From contig NC_092641.1 in NCBI RefSeq assembly GCF_039555335.1, positions 38,706,437-38,770,436 of the forward strand: a stretch of DNA of 64,000 nucleotides, given 5' to 3'. Made by a program: the position numbers and the translations under genes. Under the pieces are notes generated by a model. That model saw only the letters and a list, made by a program, of their open reading frames with translations. It did no database searches and was not told the origin of the DNA. Origin of the DNA: Amphiura filiformis (Eukaryota > Echinodermata > Ophiuroidea > Amphilepidida > Amphiuridae). Numbering within the stretch: position 1 is the first letter of the stretch; every line of letters begins with the position of its first letter. Below, in pieces: positions 1 through 13,454 of the stretch.

Positions 1-565
1 CAGACTATTTAATTACAATTTAATATTCTGTGAGTGAACTCTATAATTATGTACAATGGGGCATGTAATTTATTGGAGATTTAATTAGCTTTTTATGCGT
101 GTTTACAGAAAGCCGAAATAAGCGATTTTAACATTGTTAGTAAACCTGTAATATACAGAAATGCACTGTGCTAAACATCAACATTATGTTAATATACGAT
201 TATGAGCAATTTAGATATCAATTCAGGGAAAAATTAAAACATAATATATAATATATAATAATGCACACATTTCAGAAAGTGCAGAGTGAGTGTATGAAGA
301 TAACAATATTTTTTTTCTTTTTCGTGTTTTTTTTATCACCCAGACAAATTTTTGTGTACGCAATCAAAATAGTATTTGGCAGAGGCATTGTGCCTCTGGA
401 CGCGTGACCACCCGGTCGGCAAGCATAAGCTCGTTAAAGCTCGGCCGTTACATTTATCGATGCGTCTTGTAAATAAAAATCTTTAAAAGGCATGATTTTT
501 TCTCTTGCAAAGGCAATCTGCCACCATATTCCACATACGTACGCCTCGGTACAAAGTTATTAACT
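1..565. other. AT-rich sequence, nothing recognised
   Basis: No exon, RNA gene or repeat is supported; poly-T tracts at 308-340. Confidence 0.6.
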
Positions 566-621
566 ATATCAGTTCGGGGGCACTGCTAATTCAAAGACGT
601 CTCTGATATCAAAGACGGGTC

Positions 622-2360
622 AGTGATTTCACATACGGGGGTCTGTGATATCACATACGTCGTGCTTTTTTTACAGTTTGGGGCTAGATGCAGCATATCG
701 GAAAGAGGGTGACTGTATCGGAATATGCTTTCCTATGTTTAGCAAATATCTGCCTGTGCAAACATCATATCTATCTGTGCAAATTCTGACAAATGGTCCC
801 AGAAAACACTTAGATTGGCAAAATCGAGCCATACTATCCAACGTTTTGAAGTAACAAAAAATCCCAAGTCATGGGGGGAGTGAATATTTTGGCAAGGCAA
901 AAAAAATAGGGAACAATGAATTTTGGCCAGTCAACGAGGGGGAGGGAAGCGATTTTGGCACGCATTGTGGCGGCAACTTTTCAAAATGACTTGAAAAATG
1001 GTAGGCCCCTACGGAAACGTTCAGGCCTAACCTCGTGGCCTGACTCTTGCACACGTGCATGGGATAAATTCGGAGAAATATGGACACTTGTATTTTATTG
1101 ATAGGGGTAGGGTTATGTTATGATTATGTGGCTCAAAATAGATCAACAAATTACGGTAAACCAGGCGCGTGCCCCAGGGAGTGGGGCTTTGGGGCATGCA
1201 GCCCCGGGTCCCGGGCCCCGGGTCTTAAAAGAAAATGAGGGAGACAGAGAGAGAAAGAGAGAAGGGAGAGGGAGGGAGAGGAAGGGGAGTGATAGAGCAG
1301 TGGCATAGCCAGGCCCGTTTTTTTTGCGGGGTGCTGATTTTGAAAAAGTGTTTCTTTTTTTTCCAGGGGGCGATTTTGTAAAAAGTGGACCTTCTTCACA
1401 AACTTTGGACCTTTTTTGACTAAAAAGCATAAAAACATATTTTTTGCTCACTACAAAAATTGAAGGGCGGAAAAGGGAGGGAAAAGAAAAATGTCTACTT
1501 TTTCGTTCTGATTTCCCAAAAATTGAAAGAAATAACCCGACAACTGAAAACATATATAAAATAACTGCCAATATACCGGAACGAAAATGTTACAAAAAAC
1601 AGGACAAAATATTAGCAAAACTGGGTTGAAAATTTTGTTTTGCCAAAGCCACCCAGGCTCATTTCAATATCCGGGGATTTTTAGGCAAACGAAAGGGGGA
1701 AAAGTGGAAAGAAAACAAGGAAGAAAACAAGAAGAAACGAGGAAGAATAGGCCTACGTTCTGAGTCATTGCGCATCATAATTATGTTCATGCTTGAAATT
1801 TGTGACGGGAAGTCGCATCCACTGGAAATCCATTCTAAAATACATATTATGCATTATCATGACATGGTTATGGCCTATAGGCTATGCTTAATCATGATGG
1901 TCGAAAAATAAGTTAATAATAGGGGCCTAATGCAAAATGATGCACCAATTGGCTTTTAGTTTGAGGATAATATTCCCCTCACAAGTCGGGTCCGTTGAAA
2001 TCTGTTACATGTATGCCCAAAATAATACGAATAATAAGTGTAAACTTTTACACCAAATGACTTTATTGTGCCTTTCATAACTTTTTGAAAATAATTCTCC
2101 AACTTCTGAGGGAGCACATCCCCTCAGGCACCCTTCTCCGTCAAAAAAGAAAAGGCTAACTTGCATTTATCCATATAGGCCTAATTGAGCAGGTTCATAC
2201 CCATGCAGAAGTCAGGTCCGCAGGAAATTTGTTAGGAATTATAGGCCTATCTTTCATAGATATAATGACTATAGGCCTATTATAGCACATCCCCCTCAAG
2301 CAAAACAGAAAAGACTAAACTTAGGCTGAATTGAAGGAATTATTGAGCACGAGTGTTAAA
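622..2360. other. Interior of the 7.8 kb element, non-coding
   Basis: It holds a GC-rich piece (1165-1225, GGGCCCCGGGTC), a GAGA-rich run (1236-1290) and a GTGGCATAGCCAGG repeat start at 1301. The open frames are low-complexity. Confidence 0.6.
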
Positions 2361-4879
2361 TATAGGCGGAGACTGGGGTAATTGTGGCCCCGGGGTAATT
2401 GTGGCCCCTTTGTCTTTATCAGGGTGTCTTTATACACCAATCCGAGAAGCGTTTACTGTATTTGGCCCTCTATTGACGGCAACACAGATGTACCAGAGCG
2501 GGAGATTTAATTCGTAATTCAATACTCATGATTGTGTATTGAATATCACTGTTGTGTACAATTCACGGGTACAATTCTGTATAGCACACAATAAATAATG
2601 GATAGAACCCCCGACCTCGGGACACCGCAGTTTTACATCGGGGACACCGCAGTAATGGCGAAGTCGGATAGGTGTATACTAAGCATTGGTCTAGGTGACT
2701 TAACTTTATATTGTATGAAAGAGTGGTCTTTATGTTACTGTTTGGTGAAAAAATATTGAAATAGCATTAAATTTTTATGAGGGGGTCTAATTAGCGGAGC
2801 GACATCGCAAATGGCTCTAAAAAAAGTGGCAAGTCCACTTTTTATTCATAGGGGTGGTACTTATTGGTTGTATCACTGACTATTTTGTATGTGTTTGACA
2901 TGAAAGGTAATCATAACAGTTCCCATTGATATAACAATTTTATAAAAGAATTGTTTATTTTAATGAGCTAAATTTGCATATTATGTAATACCCGGCTTGG
3001 GGTAAATGTGGCCCCTGTTCATGTCTTAAGCAAATTACTTGCATCTGACCCCCTAAAAAGCTATTTTGGTCATTAATCTGTTATATGTTAATCAAATTAG
3101 CCATTTGGGGTCATTATTGAAACAAAAAAGACATATTTAGTATGTTTTCAAGCAAAACAAGGAAGTATAATGAACAGTCAGATCCGGCCGCAGTTTCGGC
3201 ATGCAAAAATTAGCATAATAACAAGTATTTTACAAAATGCCTTAAAATGCCCTTTTCTGGTAAATAAACCAGTCCAAATGGCCTAGAATTATCGCAATGA
3301 CTATAAAACATGTTATTAATAGTTATCAGGAAGAACTGGATTCACAATACTCTTTAAATTCTTTATTTTGTTCAGGGGCCACATGGCCCCAAAAACATTA
3401 TGTTAATTATTATGCAAATTGCAATTATATTTATGATTATATTTATCACATCTTATAGGTACCCATTGCCTCTATCCACTCATGCAGAAATTGTACTTCT
3501 CCAGTTCATACTTAAAGAATTACATAGGGCCTGCACTTTGGCTCGACATTTGAAAGGGGCGTGAATTCATTTTTGGATACGCCCCTATTATAATTAGGTA
3601 ATACTCGACTCACACACATTCCCTATATGTATATACATGTACCACATGTAGGCCCTAGTAAATCTGCCTGCTGTATTGTGCCGTTCTTAAGAAAATACGG
3701 TAGTTAAACACGATTTCATCAAACATTATAACAATAGCTCTTTTACAGTGTGCAATCATCCCGGGAAATAATTGGGCAATAATAGAGGATGTGCGTGAAA
3801 TTATTGATTGGCTCCATACAAAGGAATTGAACCGGTGTCCTTCACCGTAATCATGGCGCAATGCAGTGCATTCAATCAAACGTTGTCGTCAACCTATTTG
3901 ATCGTATAGTGCATTTGTTATGTGTGTGAGACGAGCTGTCGCGGTAGATTGCAATAGCTTGTAATCATGCTTTTGTTGAATGAATTTGAGTATTCCGCCA
4001 TATTTACGGTATGATACGTCATAATCTAGGTGATTATTTGCATTGGATGTCTTGAATACGCTGGCGAGGTTGTGTAATAATCGGATTAATGCTATAACAG
4101 TAGGTGAATACAAGTTTTGAATATATCGCGTTGCAAAGCCCCATTCAGTGATCCCAGCGAAAGTGAAAAAAAAATCAAATTGTTACTTTTATAAAAAAAT
4201 TTAATGAAAACAATTGGCAAAAAACCCAAGAAAACGGCAGTATTGACGAAGTTGAAGCCCCATTCAAATACATGTAGCTAATTTATATATACTGTCAGTA
4301 TATAAATTACAGATTCACGTAAATGCATTATTTTTGTCTTAAATAGGCCTACACGGCTTAGGGCTGAACCACTAGCAGAAGACACCAAGTTGATGTTTTA
4401 TGACCTTTGACATTCTTTTGTGGCGAGTGACATGGTCAGTTCAATTCACGCCGAGTGTCCTTGACAGGTTTAACTCTGCTTCAGTGGTCATGAAAGAATT
4501 CAAAAGATAACCACTGCCCCAACAATCCCAAGCAATTGTCTGAAACTGCTCTTCGGATGATGTATCATAAGAACTCAGTCGTCAAATGATGATAGTCATA
4601 TAATGACCAAAAGATTATTACTGACTACATCATTGAAGACTGAGTTCCGCAGTCTTAATACAAAATCTGAATTTTGATGATTTTTACGATCGTCCGGATG
4701 AAAAAAAAAATCACTGAATGGGCCGTTAGTTCCCTCCTCTCCTTACACTGGCAATATGAATCAAAGAAAAATAAAGAAAAAAATAAATAAAACAAGAAAA
4801 AAAAGACAAAGAAAAGAAACAATAAAAGAAAAACAAATATGAAAAGTTCGAACAATATTTGATTTATAAAATTAATGTG

Positions 4880-4973
4880 ACCGTGATGAGGCTCGAACTC
4901 ACCACCTTCCGATTTAAAGTTCGAAGCGCTAGTGTACCAAATTCTGATGCCTTACCAAGTGAGCTGTGCTCCT
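4880..4973 (-). repeat. tRNA-like SINE head
   Basis: The minus strand shows an A-box-like TCACTTGGTAAGGCATCAG and a B box GAGTTCGAGCC (+ strand 4890-4900). Spacing between the boxes is longer than in a standard tRNA and the acceptor ends are not complementary. Confidence 0.55.
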
Positions 4974-6397
4974 GAGATACGAAATAAAAATAAAATAATA
5001 CACTGTATACCTGCTTGTGTCGGTAATTGATTTACTCAAATTCCATAATGGTACAGTGCAACAGAGCAAAAATGCCCAAAATTTAAAAGCTAGGCCTATA
5101 TAATTTATGACCACTATACACTACACATAAAAATACTAATACAAGGGAATTTCAACGTAAGAATCCAAACAATTAAGTACCAACATGCACAGCATTGTCC
5201 TTATATTACATTTGGGTTTTAACAAAATGTTATCAAACCTCTACTGTGATTGGCAGCTGCACAAGGCATCTCTTTGATAGTTGATAATGGCCATCCATTC
5301 AGCAAGTGGCTACTAACTGACCTTGACAGGCTTGAATGAGCACTGTCATCTGCTACAAAACCATCACACTCTAGGACCTGATCACTCCATAATGCTACAG
5401 GAGCACAGTACTTTGACAATGGAGTGAAAGACTATTATTATTGATTAGGCGCGGATTTTAAAAGTACAGCTCTTATGCGTGTATAGCAAAAATCATGTAA
5501 CTAAAGTACTAAATGCATTCTGCAAAATGCGCTCTGACCAATTTATAAAGCATTTCATTAGCTTTAATTTGACATATTGTTTGACATATTTGGAATTATG
5601 GTAAATCATTAAATAAAATATTTATTAATTAATCAATTATGTCAATTAATTAAAAATTTAATGCAAATATGCATATTTCTCTGACAGAATTGTAGGATTT
5701 GACAAGAGCCATCTTTCTTGTAAGTTTGATTCTTATAACATACCGGTATCGTATTGCGTCCCGTTATAGTTGCAGAAAAAAAATACGTGTGCAGGACACA
5801 CACACACACACCCCCACACCCCCACCCACACCCAGAGGATCGTACCGTTTTACAATCGTATAACATTCATTGGCGCTAGTAGTAGTAAATTCCAATTTTC
5901 TTTGCTTTACCTCACTTGTTCTGCTCAAAATTAAAAGGGGACATATCTGACAGTAAAAGCTTACATTTTATGGAAATTATGTTTAACTATTTGCTTAAAC
6001 AGCACAAAACAGATAAATCAGACAAATTTACTATACATAGGCCTATACATGTATGGTATGCCAAGGACTGTTTAAGAATATAACATTAGATTTATGATAT
6101 TTACTTCGAGGACTGTTATATATCAAAAATGTGAAAAATATCAAATTTTAATAATTTGTCATAAAATTTGTATTATATCGTGAATTTCAAACAATGAAAT
6201 TTATTTGATATCAGAAAGACATTCTTCGTATTCAGAATGCAATTCGATATGTCTGATGTGCTCTCATGTCCCACAAAACATACTATCGAAACGCTCAAAA
6301 CGCTCATTCCAGATCCCTTAATTTGGTTAATTTTCTTTGTCTTTTTTTTTCTTTTCTTGTTTTATTTATTTTTTTCTTTATTTTTCTTTGATTTATA

Positions 6398-6572
6398 TTC
6401 AGCATCGAAGTGGTTACGTAATTCTCTTGGTTACCGGATCACGCTATTTTGATATGCCTTCAAGTGCCATATACTTTGTGTGGTGATTGTTTCGATCGTG
6501 GTTCATAACTCAAGCGCGTGATCCCGTTGACATAGTAACATTACGTAACTTCGATACTGAATTGCCAGGGTA
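6398..6572. mobile_element. ~175-bp foldback element, family copy 1
   Basis: CATCGAAGTGGTTACGTAA and its complement TTACGTAACTTCGATA, with GGATCACGC and GCGTGATCC inside. Related in order and sequence to 17006-17185. It lies in the spacer of the large inverted repeat. Confidence 0.65.
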
Positions 6573-8854
6573 AGGAGAGGAGGGAACTAAAGGCCCATTC
6601 AGTGATTTTTTGATTTTTTTTCATCCCGGCGATCGTAAAAATCATCAAAATTCAGATTTTGGATACTAGACTGCGGAACTCAGTCTTCAATGATAGTCAG
6701 TAATTTTTATATTTTGGACATTATTATGACTATCATTTGAGGACTGAGTTCTTATGATCCGAGGAGCAGTTTCAGACAATTGCTTGGGATTATTGGGGCA
6801 GAGGTTATCTTTTGAATTCTTTCATGACCACTGAAGCATAGTCAAACCTGTCAAGGACACTCGGCGTGAATTGAAAGACCATGTCACTCGCCACAAAAGA
6901 ATGTCAAAGGTCATAAAACACCACTTTGGTGTCTTCTGCTATCTAAAGGCCTATGGCTGATTTTGTACCTTTCGTCATTGTCATAGATGTGCTAACATAG
7001 CTTGCTAGTGCAGTGGTTCAGCCGAAAGCCGTGTGTCTAAGACAAAAATAATGCATTTACGTGAGTCTGTAATTTATATACCGGTACTGACAGTATATAA
7101 ATTAGCTACATGTATTTGAATGGGGCTTCAACTTCGTCAATACTGTCGTTTTCCTGTTTTGTTTTTTTTGCCATTTGTTTTTCATTAAAAATTTATGTAA
7201 ACGTAACAATTTGATTTTTTTTCACTTTCGCTGGGATCACTGAATGGGACTTTATAGCGCGGATTATTCAAAACTTGTTTTTACCTACTGCTATATAGGC
7301 CTAGTATTAATCCGATTATTACATAACTTTGCCAGCGTATTCAAGACATAGGTTATGTAGGGATAAACTGTACATGGGTATAGAGGCCCTGCATGCTTTT
7401 ATCGATTGGCTCCAAACAAAGGATTTGAACCGGTGTCCTTCACCGTAATCACGGCCATCAATTATTCCATGTCACGGCGCAGTAGCCTACAGTCCATTCA
7501 ATCAAATGTTGTCAGTGTGCGAGACGAACGATGTATAAATCTGGAGGTCACATCATCACTTATCATGCTTATTGTAAAAAGTTTGTCCAATGCATATACT
7601 GTGTGTATTGTTCCCGGTATTGTCAATGCAGTCAAGCAAACAGGTATTATATTTTGAAAAGGACGCTATAGTATATTCACAGGGGTGTCTTGAATGGCCA
7701 ATCATATGGGACATAATCAAATTGCAGTGACTGCTTCCTTTGTTACCACATGTCAGTCATTTTGTGATTATTGGACCATGTAAACCTGCAAAAAACGAGC
7801 CAAAGTGCAGGCCCTATGACATGGTAAAAATGCAAAAGGGGGCCACAATTACCCCAGTTTCCCCTAAGCCTAAAACTAAAATTCGCGGCTCAGTTGGAAA
7901 TCTGTAAAAAATATATGCTCCGAAAATAACCAATAAACAGTTTTGATGTGTCCGGAGAATTGAAAGTCTGCAAAATGTCGTCGAGGGAGCAAAGTTATTC
8001 TGCAGCATTTAAGCTCAATTATGAAAAAGAGCAACATTTTTTAGCATTCTCCGATTTCTCACGTTCACTTGAAAGAGTGTATCCCGAGCCCGCGATTTAA
8101 TTCATAAATTGGATAGTAAAATTAGCAGGAGCTAGCAGGCACTTGGGCTAGCTACAACCCTGATCATGCTATAGGCCTACTCGCAAAATTATTCCCGTTG
8201 CGCCAGTTCACGTTCACAATATCGTTTGAGGCTGGGTTTTGAGACTAGGGAGTATGTGATTTATGAGACGTCTTTGAATTATGATACTGTCAGGTGACTC
8301 GGCACTGAAGAGTCTTTGATATCAGAGACGTCTTTGAATTAGCAGTGCCCCCGAACTGATATTAGCGATAATGGAGATAATTTACTTAGTAAGCTTAATT
8401 TACGATCGCACTTACCCATAAATGTCACAGTAATGGACTCCAATGTTGCCAATAATATAGTCTATGGATATTCCGCACAGAATAATGACATTATTATCCA
8501 AATCCAATCCAAGAGAAGAGCTAGCGAGTAACGGCTAGTTGGTATGGTTTATATATACCGTGTTACTTGAACAGGTGAAAGTCAACAAAAGAAAGAAGTT
8601 CCGGAACATGCGTAACAGCGTAAATATAGTTGTAGAACATGCGTAACTGCCTGAGTGGATGCTACAGCAACAAATCACTTACAGGAGTATTTTGTACAGC
8701 GACGGCAAGTCCTCTCTGTCTGACACTTAAACACCGACTGCGTGAATGCCTGGTTCAATAGCCAATCATTTGGTGGAGACTCTTCTCTGGAGTCCGAAAA
8801 GGGTTGAAGTGAGGTTTTATGGCATTAATTTTAATGTTAGGGATAATGTTAAGA

Positions 8855-9010
8855 TTTAGAGTAGCGTTATAATTAGGGATAGGGTTAGGTTAGTGCAAGT
8901 GTTAGGATTGGAGTTATGGTTAGGTTTTGGGTTCGGGTTCGGCTTATCTTTAGGATTAGGATTACGGCTTAGGTTATAGTTTAGGGTGTAATTTATGGTT
9001 ATGGAAGATA
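8855..9010 (+). repeat. Degenerate TTAGGG-like stretch
   Basis: Irregular GGGTTAGG, TTAGGATT and GGTTCGGG words over ~150 bp with no fixed period. It resembles old interstitial repeat sequence and not a telomere. Confidence 0.6.
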
Positions 9011-9238
9011 GGGTTTAGCGTATAACTAAGTTGTGGGGTTTACGAATTAATGACCCTTCTGGCTATCGACCTGTATAGTCATTTCAAAAGTTACTCTTAT
9101 ACCTTCATTGAATAACTTTAACCTTCAGTCACTTGAATTCAATCACGTTTTGAATACATTGTGAATACTAAAAGCATTGGCCCACTTCAGACAGGCTTAC
9201 AAAAATCACACAAAATATTTTCATCCCTAAGGGACTGC

Positions 9239-9490
9239 GCAATAATTATGAGCCCTAATTGTGGCAATCCGAGAGGGGGGGCAAGCAATTTTTGGGACAC
9301 AAATTCATGGCACCTTTTAGATAAAAGGCTTTAAAGGCTTATTACGGAAATGCAAATTTCCATGCTCGCTGTGCTCGTAATAGTTATGAGCCCTATTTGT
9401 TGCAATCCGAGGGGGCAAGCAATTTTTGGGACACAAATTCATGGCGCCTTTCAAATTTATTTATTTATTTATTTATTTATTTATTCACGG
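9239..9490 (+). repeat. Tandem pair of a ~120-bp repeat followed by (TTTA)n
   Basis: AATTATGAGCCCTA, then CAATCCGAG and GGGGCAAGCAATTTTTGGGA, CACAAATTCATGGC occurs at 9250 and 9375. An ATTT microsatellite runs at about 9455-9485. Confidence 0.85.
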
Positions 9491-9725
9491 TATACAAATA
9501 GCCGGCAGGCAGCATAGGCTTAAAAGCGCCGGCTTTACAAAATACAATTTACACATCAAAAATAAAAGGCTCTAAAGGCTTACAAACATTACGGAAACGC
9601 TTAATATGCACATTTTCCTGCTCTACACCATAGATTGCAAAATTGCAAAATACCACCATTTCTATTTCAAAGTGATGATTATGATGGCTACTTATCAGAC
9701 AATTCTCCTTTAAGCAGTTGCATTG

Positions 9726-9893
9726 GGCTGTTCCAGTTGAAATCCATACACCCCAAATGAAAGACATGACCTTCATCTCCTACACAGGGAGTGTGAATTT
9801 CAGATGGGGTTACCTGAATGGGTAATCGAAATTTACATCCCTGGAGATTTTAAAAGGTCATGTGTTCCAAAGGGGGTGTATGGATTAGCCCAT
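9726..9893. mobile_element. ~170-bp palindromic MITE (family copy A)
   Basis: GTTCCAGTTGAAATCCATAC at the left, and a degenerate GGGTGTATGGATTAGCCC at the right. Shares AAATGAAAGACATGACC and GGGAGTGTGAATTTC words with copies at 13.2 and 48.6 kb. Confidence 0.75.
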
Positions 9894-10697
9894 TGCATTA
9901 AAGCAATAGTATACGCTTTCTCGCTCTCTGTACATAATGATAAAATCACATTATTCTAAGTACAGAGAGGTTTTACAACACTACGGTAGCTCACCATGTT
10001 GAGAGTAAGTAATTCTGACGTATCTCGATGGTAGCGGAAATTACAGTAAAAGTCTGCATATCGAGACCGTTCGCTCATCTTATGTAGTGCAGTTTGAATT
10101 ACAAACATGACATGTTACTTTTTATTCGTGAAAAGTCACATTGAAGGCAAAATGGACTGATATTCTGTAAACGTGATAAAGCGGGCAATATATCAAGAGC
10201 TTTGCAATAATTACGAGCCTCAAGGGGGATAATATTGACAAGCCAAAAGGGGGAAGTAAACTTTGGAGGCTACACAAGGGGAGGTAGGGGCTTGGGATGA
10301 GCGATTTTTGAACACCTTTTGAATAAAATATATCTATAACATTTGGAAATTCACCCAATTATTGGATCCCAAAATAATGTGACATCTGCGAAGGAGGGGG
10401 ACAAGGATTTTTTAACAGGCATTGAGGGGAGTCAAGCTACATTGCCAATATCAGCAAGTATTATATTTCGGTAGAGATATACAAAAGAAATTATTTACAG
10501 AGACTTACTCGGATAATCTGCTTTCCTAGGAACTCCATGTTAATTGGAGTTTGCAAATATACATTATCCTTTTGTGGCAGTGATACCAATATCTACAATT
10601 ACCTGAATATTAACTTTAACTCGATTCGACACAAAGTTTTGTGCAGTAGAGGCTCCAACGGGAGCGTGTGGGCATTTGACCTCAAACTTCATTGGCT

Positions 10698-11875
10698 GTA
10701 TTCCATAGTGGCGTATCCTGGGGCATGCACCGCGAATAAACAACTTTTGATGAAATGCCAAAATCGAGTTGTGTAAATCAAACATTCATTATATTTTGTA
10801 ATTGATGTGAAATTAGTATACTAAACTAAATAAATTTTATATAACTTTCAAAATAAATAGACACATTATTATATTACTGGCAAATTGAAAACAAAAAGTA
10901 CAAAACGATACGTCACTATGGAAAACACGCACATATCAATTTGTATGCGCTCTTTTTTAAAAGTCATTGTTCATTGAATTTACAACCGTATGACAAACCA
11001 GGCGAAAATAGTAACTTTTTGCACAAGATTTGTAATTTAGAGAATTAACCATTACTCATTCAAGTGACTCTAGTATATGGACAATATAAGTGTGCTTTTT
11101 TATTTAATGACATAAAATTTGAAAAATATTGTAAGGAACACTTGAGGGTTTGACTTTTAAAACCTGCATTTTGGTCAAAAAATGTGCTTGGATAGGTAGT
11201 TTTCAACAGAATTTCCACATTCGCCTTGCTATAACATTGAATTGTGTTATCTGGTGACCTAGTGACTAAAAGTGTTTTTAGGGGGGAATCTTAGCTTTCG
11301 TTTGATATAAAAAAAAAAGTTCTGATTGGATGAAGGGAACACTTGAGGTTGCGAAAAAAACAATCAAAGAGGCCCAGAAGCTTCACAGCTCCAACATTGC
11401 TATGCACTCAACCGTGTAGTGTAATCAAAGACTGTGGTGGAGACATTCACTGCTTGTTGTACTCTGCTTGGAAGCTCTTGGGACAAAAATGTGTGCTCAG
11501 GTGTATCGAGGTGGAAACTGTGCGCATGATGGTTTATAAGAGAATTGTTTTTGTATAGAAACCTTTCCATATGAAACGCAATACCCGAACCTTATTATAA
11601 CCTTAAGCCACCTCCGTCGCTCTGTAATCCCTATGGCGTTACTTTTCTTCGAGGTGATACGCCACTATGACATACAATGTTTTCAATTTAGTTGATATTT
11701 CTTAGTTTGCTTACTATTATCAAAAGTGGCGTATGGTCGATACGCCACTATGGAAAATACAAAATTTCATTTAGTAAAGATACGCTCAATTAAATGCATT
11801 AAAAACATATGTGGCAATTTTCAACAACAAAAAAGACCAATATCACTATACGCCATTATGGAATGTAGCCGACGA
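10698..11875. repeat. Region bounded by inverted ATTCCATAGTGGCGTAT motifs
   Basis: ATTCCATAGTGGCGTAT at ~10698 is mirrored by ATACGCCATTATGGAAT at ~11857. Three more copies of GATACG(C/T)CACTATGG lie at about 10909, 11655 and 11734. It may be an inverted-repeat element that contains the 11.1-11.6 kb dispersed repeat. Confidence 0.5.
11119..11576 (+). repeat. Dispersed repeat, copy 1
   Basis: TTGTAAGGAACACTTGAGGG, TTTTGACC-type words, GTGACTAAAAGTGTTTTTAG and CAGGTGTATCGAGGTGGAAA recur in reverse complement at 59993-60445. About 450 bp, non-coding. Confidence 0.85.
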
Positions 11876-12510
11876 CTTGTGCTTTCCAAAACGATAAATT
11901 ACCCCACAATTTCAAGAGCTAAAGAGGTGACTGACTGCAAGGAGTAATATGTTCATTTATTACATTAATATCATGTTCATTTAGTCATAATAAGCTGCAC
12001 CTGGAAACCAGACAAGCTCAATTATTATACACTGTTAATAATTTTAAAACAGAACCATTATGCCAAAATAATTCTGTTCAACCGGGAAAAAACAGAAACA
12101 TTCTGTAAAAAAGTTGGAAACGGACGTCCGTGAAATAATGTAGTTTCTCCGTGTTTTTTTTTTAAATGTTACTGGATCTTTCTTACAGAAAACCGAAAAA
12201 GTTCAGAAACACATACCAGCAAGTTTTCGTCTTTTTACTGAAATATTTCTAATAATGTGAGCCTTCGCCCATTAATAATGAGTGCTGCATTAACATCTGC
12301 TTTAAGAACGAAAAAGTAATAAATTAAACCTGGTCTGGTAGCGAACATATTAATTAATAACCAAACCACACCTGCAATTTATGTTAGAATTAAATTATTC
12401 AAAATCATTCATGACAATAACAACGAGGCAGGCTTCAAACACCATCAGGAATCAATAATTTTTCATCTACTATTTTTCTTTCGGATGGAGGTCTTAGTCT
12501 GGAACTTATT

Positions 12511-12932
12511 TGTGACGTGTCATGTCAAAAGGAGACACTTTTGGGCAAGATCGTAAATGGAGATATAGCCAAAAATCTGCCAGGGGTAATTTTTTCACAA
12601 TTTGGGTTTGTTGCGAATTTGTGATGTTATTAATGTTTAAAATATTGTCTGATAGTTTCAGACCGGAATATAACTGACATCTTGTATTTTTGAGACATTT
12701 TTCAAGGTAATTCCTACTCTCAACATTGTCAATAATATTTTAAAGGCCGATATCTCAATTTCCAATTTTATAATATCATAACTTACAAACTCAATATCTT
12801 CGCTTAGGAATGTCCAATTTCATTGCGTAAAACGGCGTTGTAGAGCAAAATATCTCTATATTTAAGATATGTAAAAACCTCAAAATTGATAACCTGCCCA
12901 AAAGTGTCTCCTTTTGACATGACACGTCACAT
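12511..12932. mobile_element. 422-bp MITE with 37-bp inverted repeats
   Basis: TGTGACGTGTCATGTCAAAA (then GGAGACACTTTTGGGCA) is perfectly mirrored at the right end near 12930. ATTT flanks both sides, a possible target duplication. Non-coding. Confidence 0.88.
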
Positions 12933-13171
12933 TTTATTCCGAAAAAGTCCTCAAAATAGGCTATGTATGACTCAACGTAATTTTTTTTAAATTATTTAGT
13001 TTTTTAACTGCAATATGTTTGCCTTATTAATTGGCGAAGATTATTCATTTTTAGTTACTTCTATCTAAAGTCCCATCTTTTGCTTTTACTGTTGAATTTG
13101 GTTGAAATCCCAAAATCTACTTCAGTGCATAGACCGTATAAAGGAATTCTTTTGATCAACGTAAATTTTGA

Positions 13172-13380
13172 TATGCCAGTTGAAATCCATACCCCCTCTG
13201 TGGAAGACATACCCTTATCCTCCCACACAATGGGTGTAGATTCCAAATTGAGTCATCCATTCAGGTAACCCCATTTAAAATTCACACTCCCTGTGTATAA
13301 GATTAATTAAGGTCATGCCTTTCATAAGGGGTGTATGAATTTCAACATGAATAACCGGGGGGAATATCCCATTTCAAATG
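13172..13380. mobile_element. ~200-bp palindromic MITE (family copy B)
   Basis: GCCAGTTGAAATCCATACCC at the left, and GGGGTGTATGAATTTCAAC at the right. Same family as the copies at 9.73 and 48.53 kb. Confidence 0.75.
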
Positions 13381-13454
13381 GATCAGTCAACTAAAAAATC
13401 CTTGATATAAAGCACTTTGGATTTGTGTTCTTTGCTACCCTGGATACGATTTAA

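Larger units (their letters stand above)
4015..7345. repeat. Large internal inverted repeat (arms ~0.75 kb, spacer ~1.8 kb)
   Basis: The left arm (~4015-4765) has CCATTCAGTGATCCCAGCG and AATCACTGAATGGGCC. The right arm (~6555-7345) has the complements CGCTGGGATCACTGAATGG and GGCCCATTCAGTGATT. Further matches include the CACTCGGCGTGAATTGAA region. Arms differ by indels and substitutions, so the repeat is old. Confidence 0.85.
2361..7867. repeat. Inverted GGGGTAATTGTGGCC ends within the large element
   Basis: GAGACTGGGGTAATTGTGGC at 2369 is mirrored by GCCACAATTACCCCAGTTTC at 7840. Further GGGGTAAATGTGGCCCC at ~3000 and CAGGGGCCACATGGCCCC at ~3373 are internal copies. They may be the ends of a second element nested in the 566-8362 one. 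Confidence 0.6.
566..8362. mobile_element. ~7.8 kb element bounded by ~50-bp perfect inverted repeats
   Basis: TATCAGTTCGGGGGCACTGC at ~567, continuing TAATTCAAAGACGTCTCTGA, is repeated exactly as reverse complement ending near 8361. ATAT flanks each end (66-69 and 8359-8362), which may be a target duplication. No transposase or polymerase frame was recognised inside, so it is non-autonomous, or a composite of nested insertions. Confidence 0.75.

Noticed and set aside
1143..1571. 142-codon minus frame
   Set aside because: Low-complexity (Ser/Leu/Pro from a GAGA/GGGA tract), without motifs or splice context.
8855..9010. Interstitial telomere
   Set aside because: TTAGGG-like words are irregular and without a fixed period.
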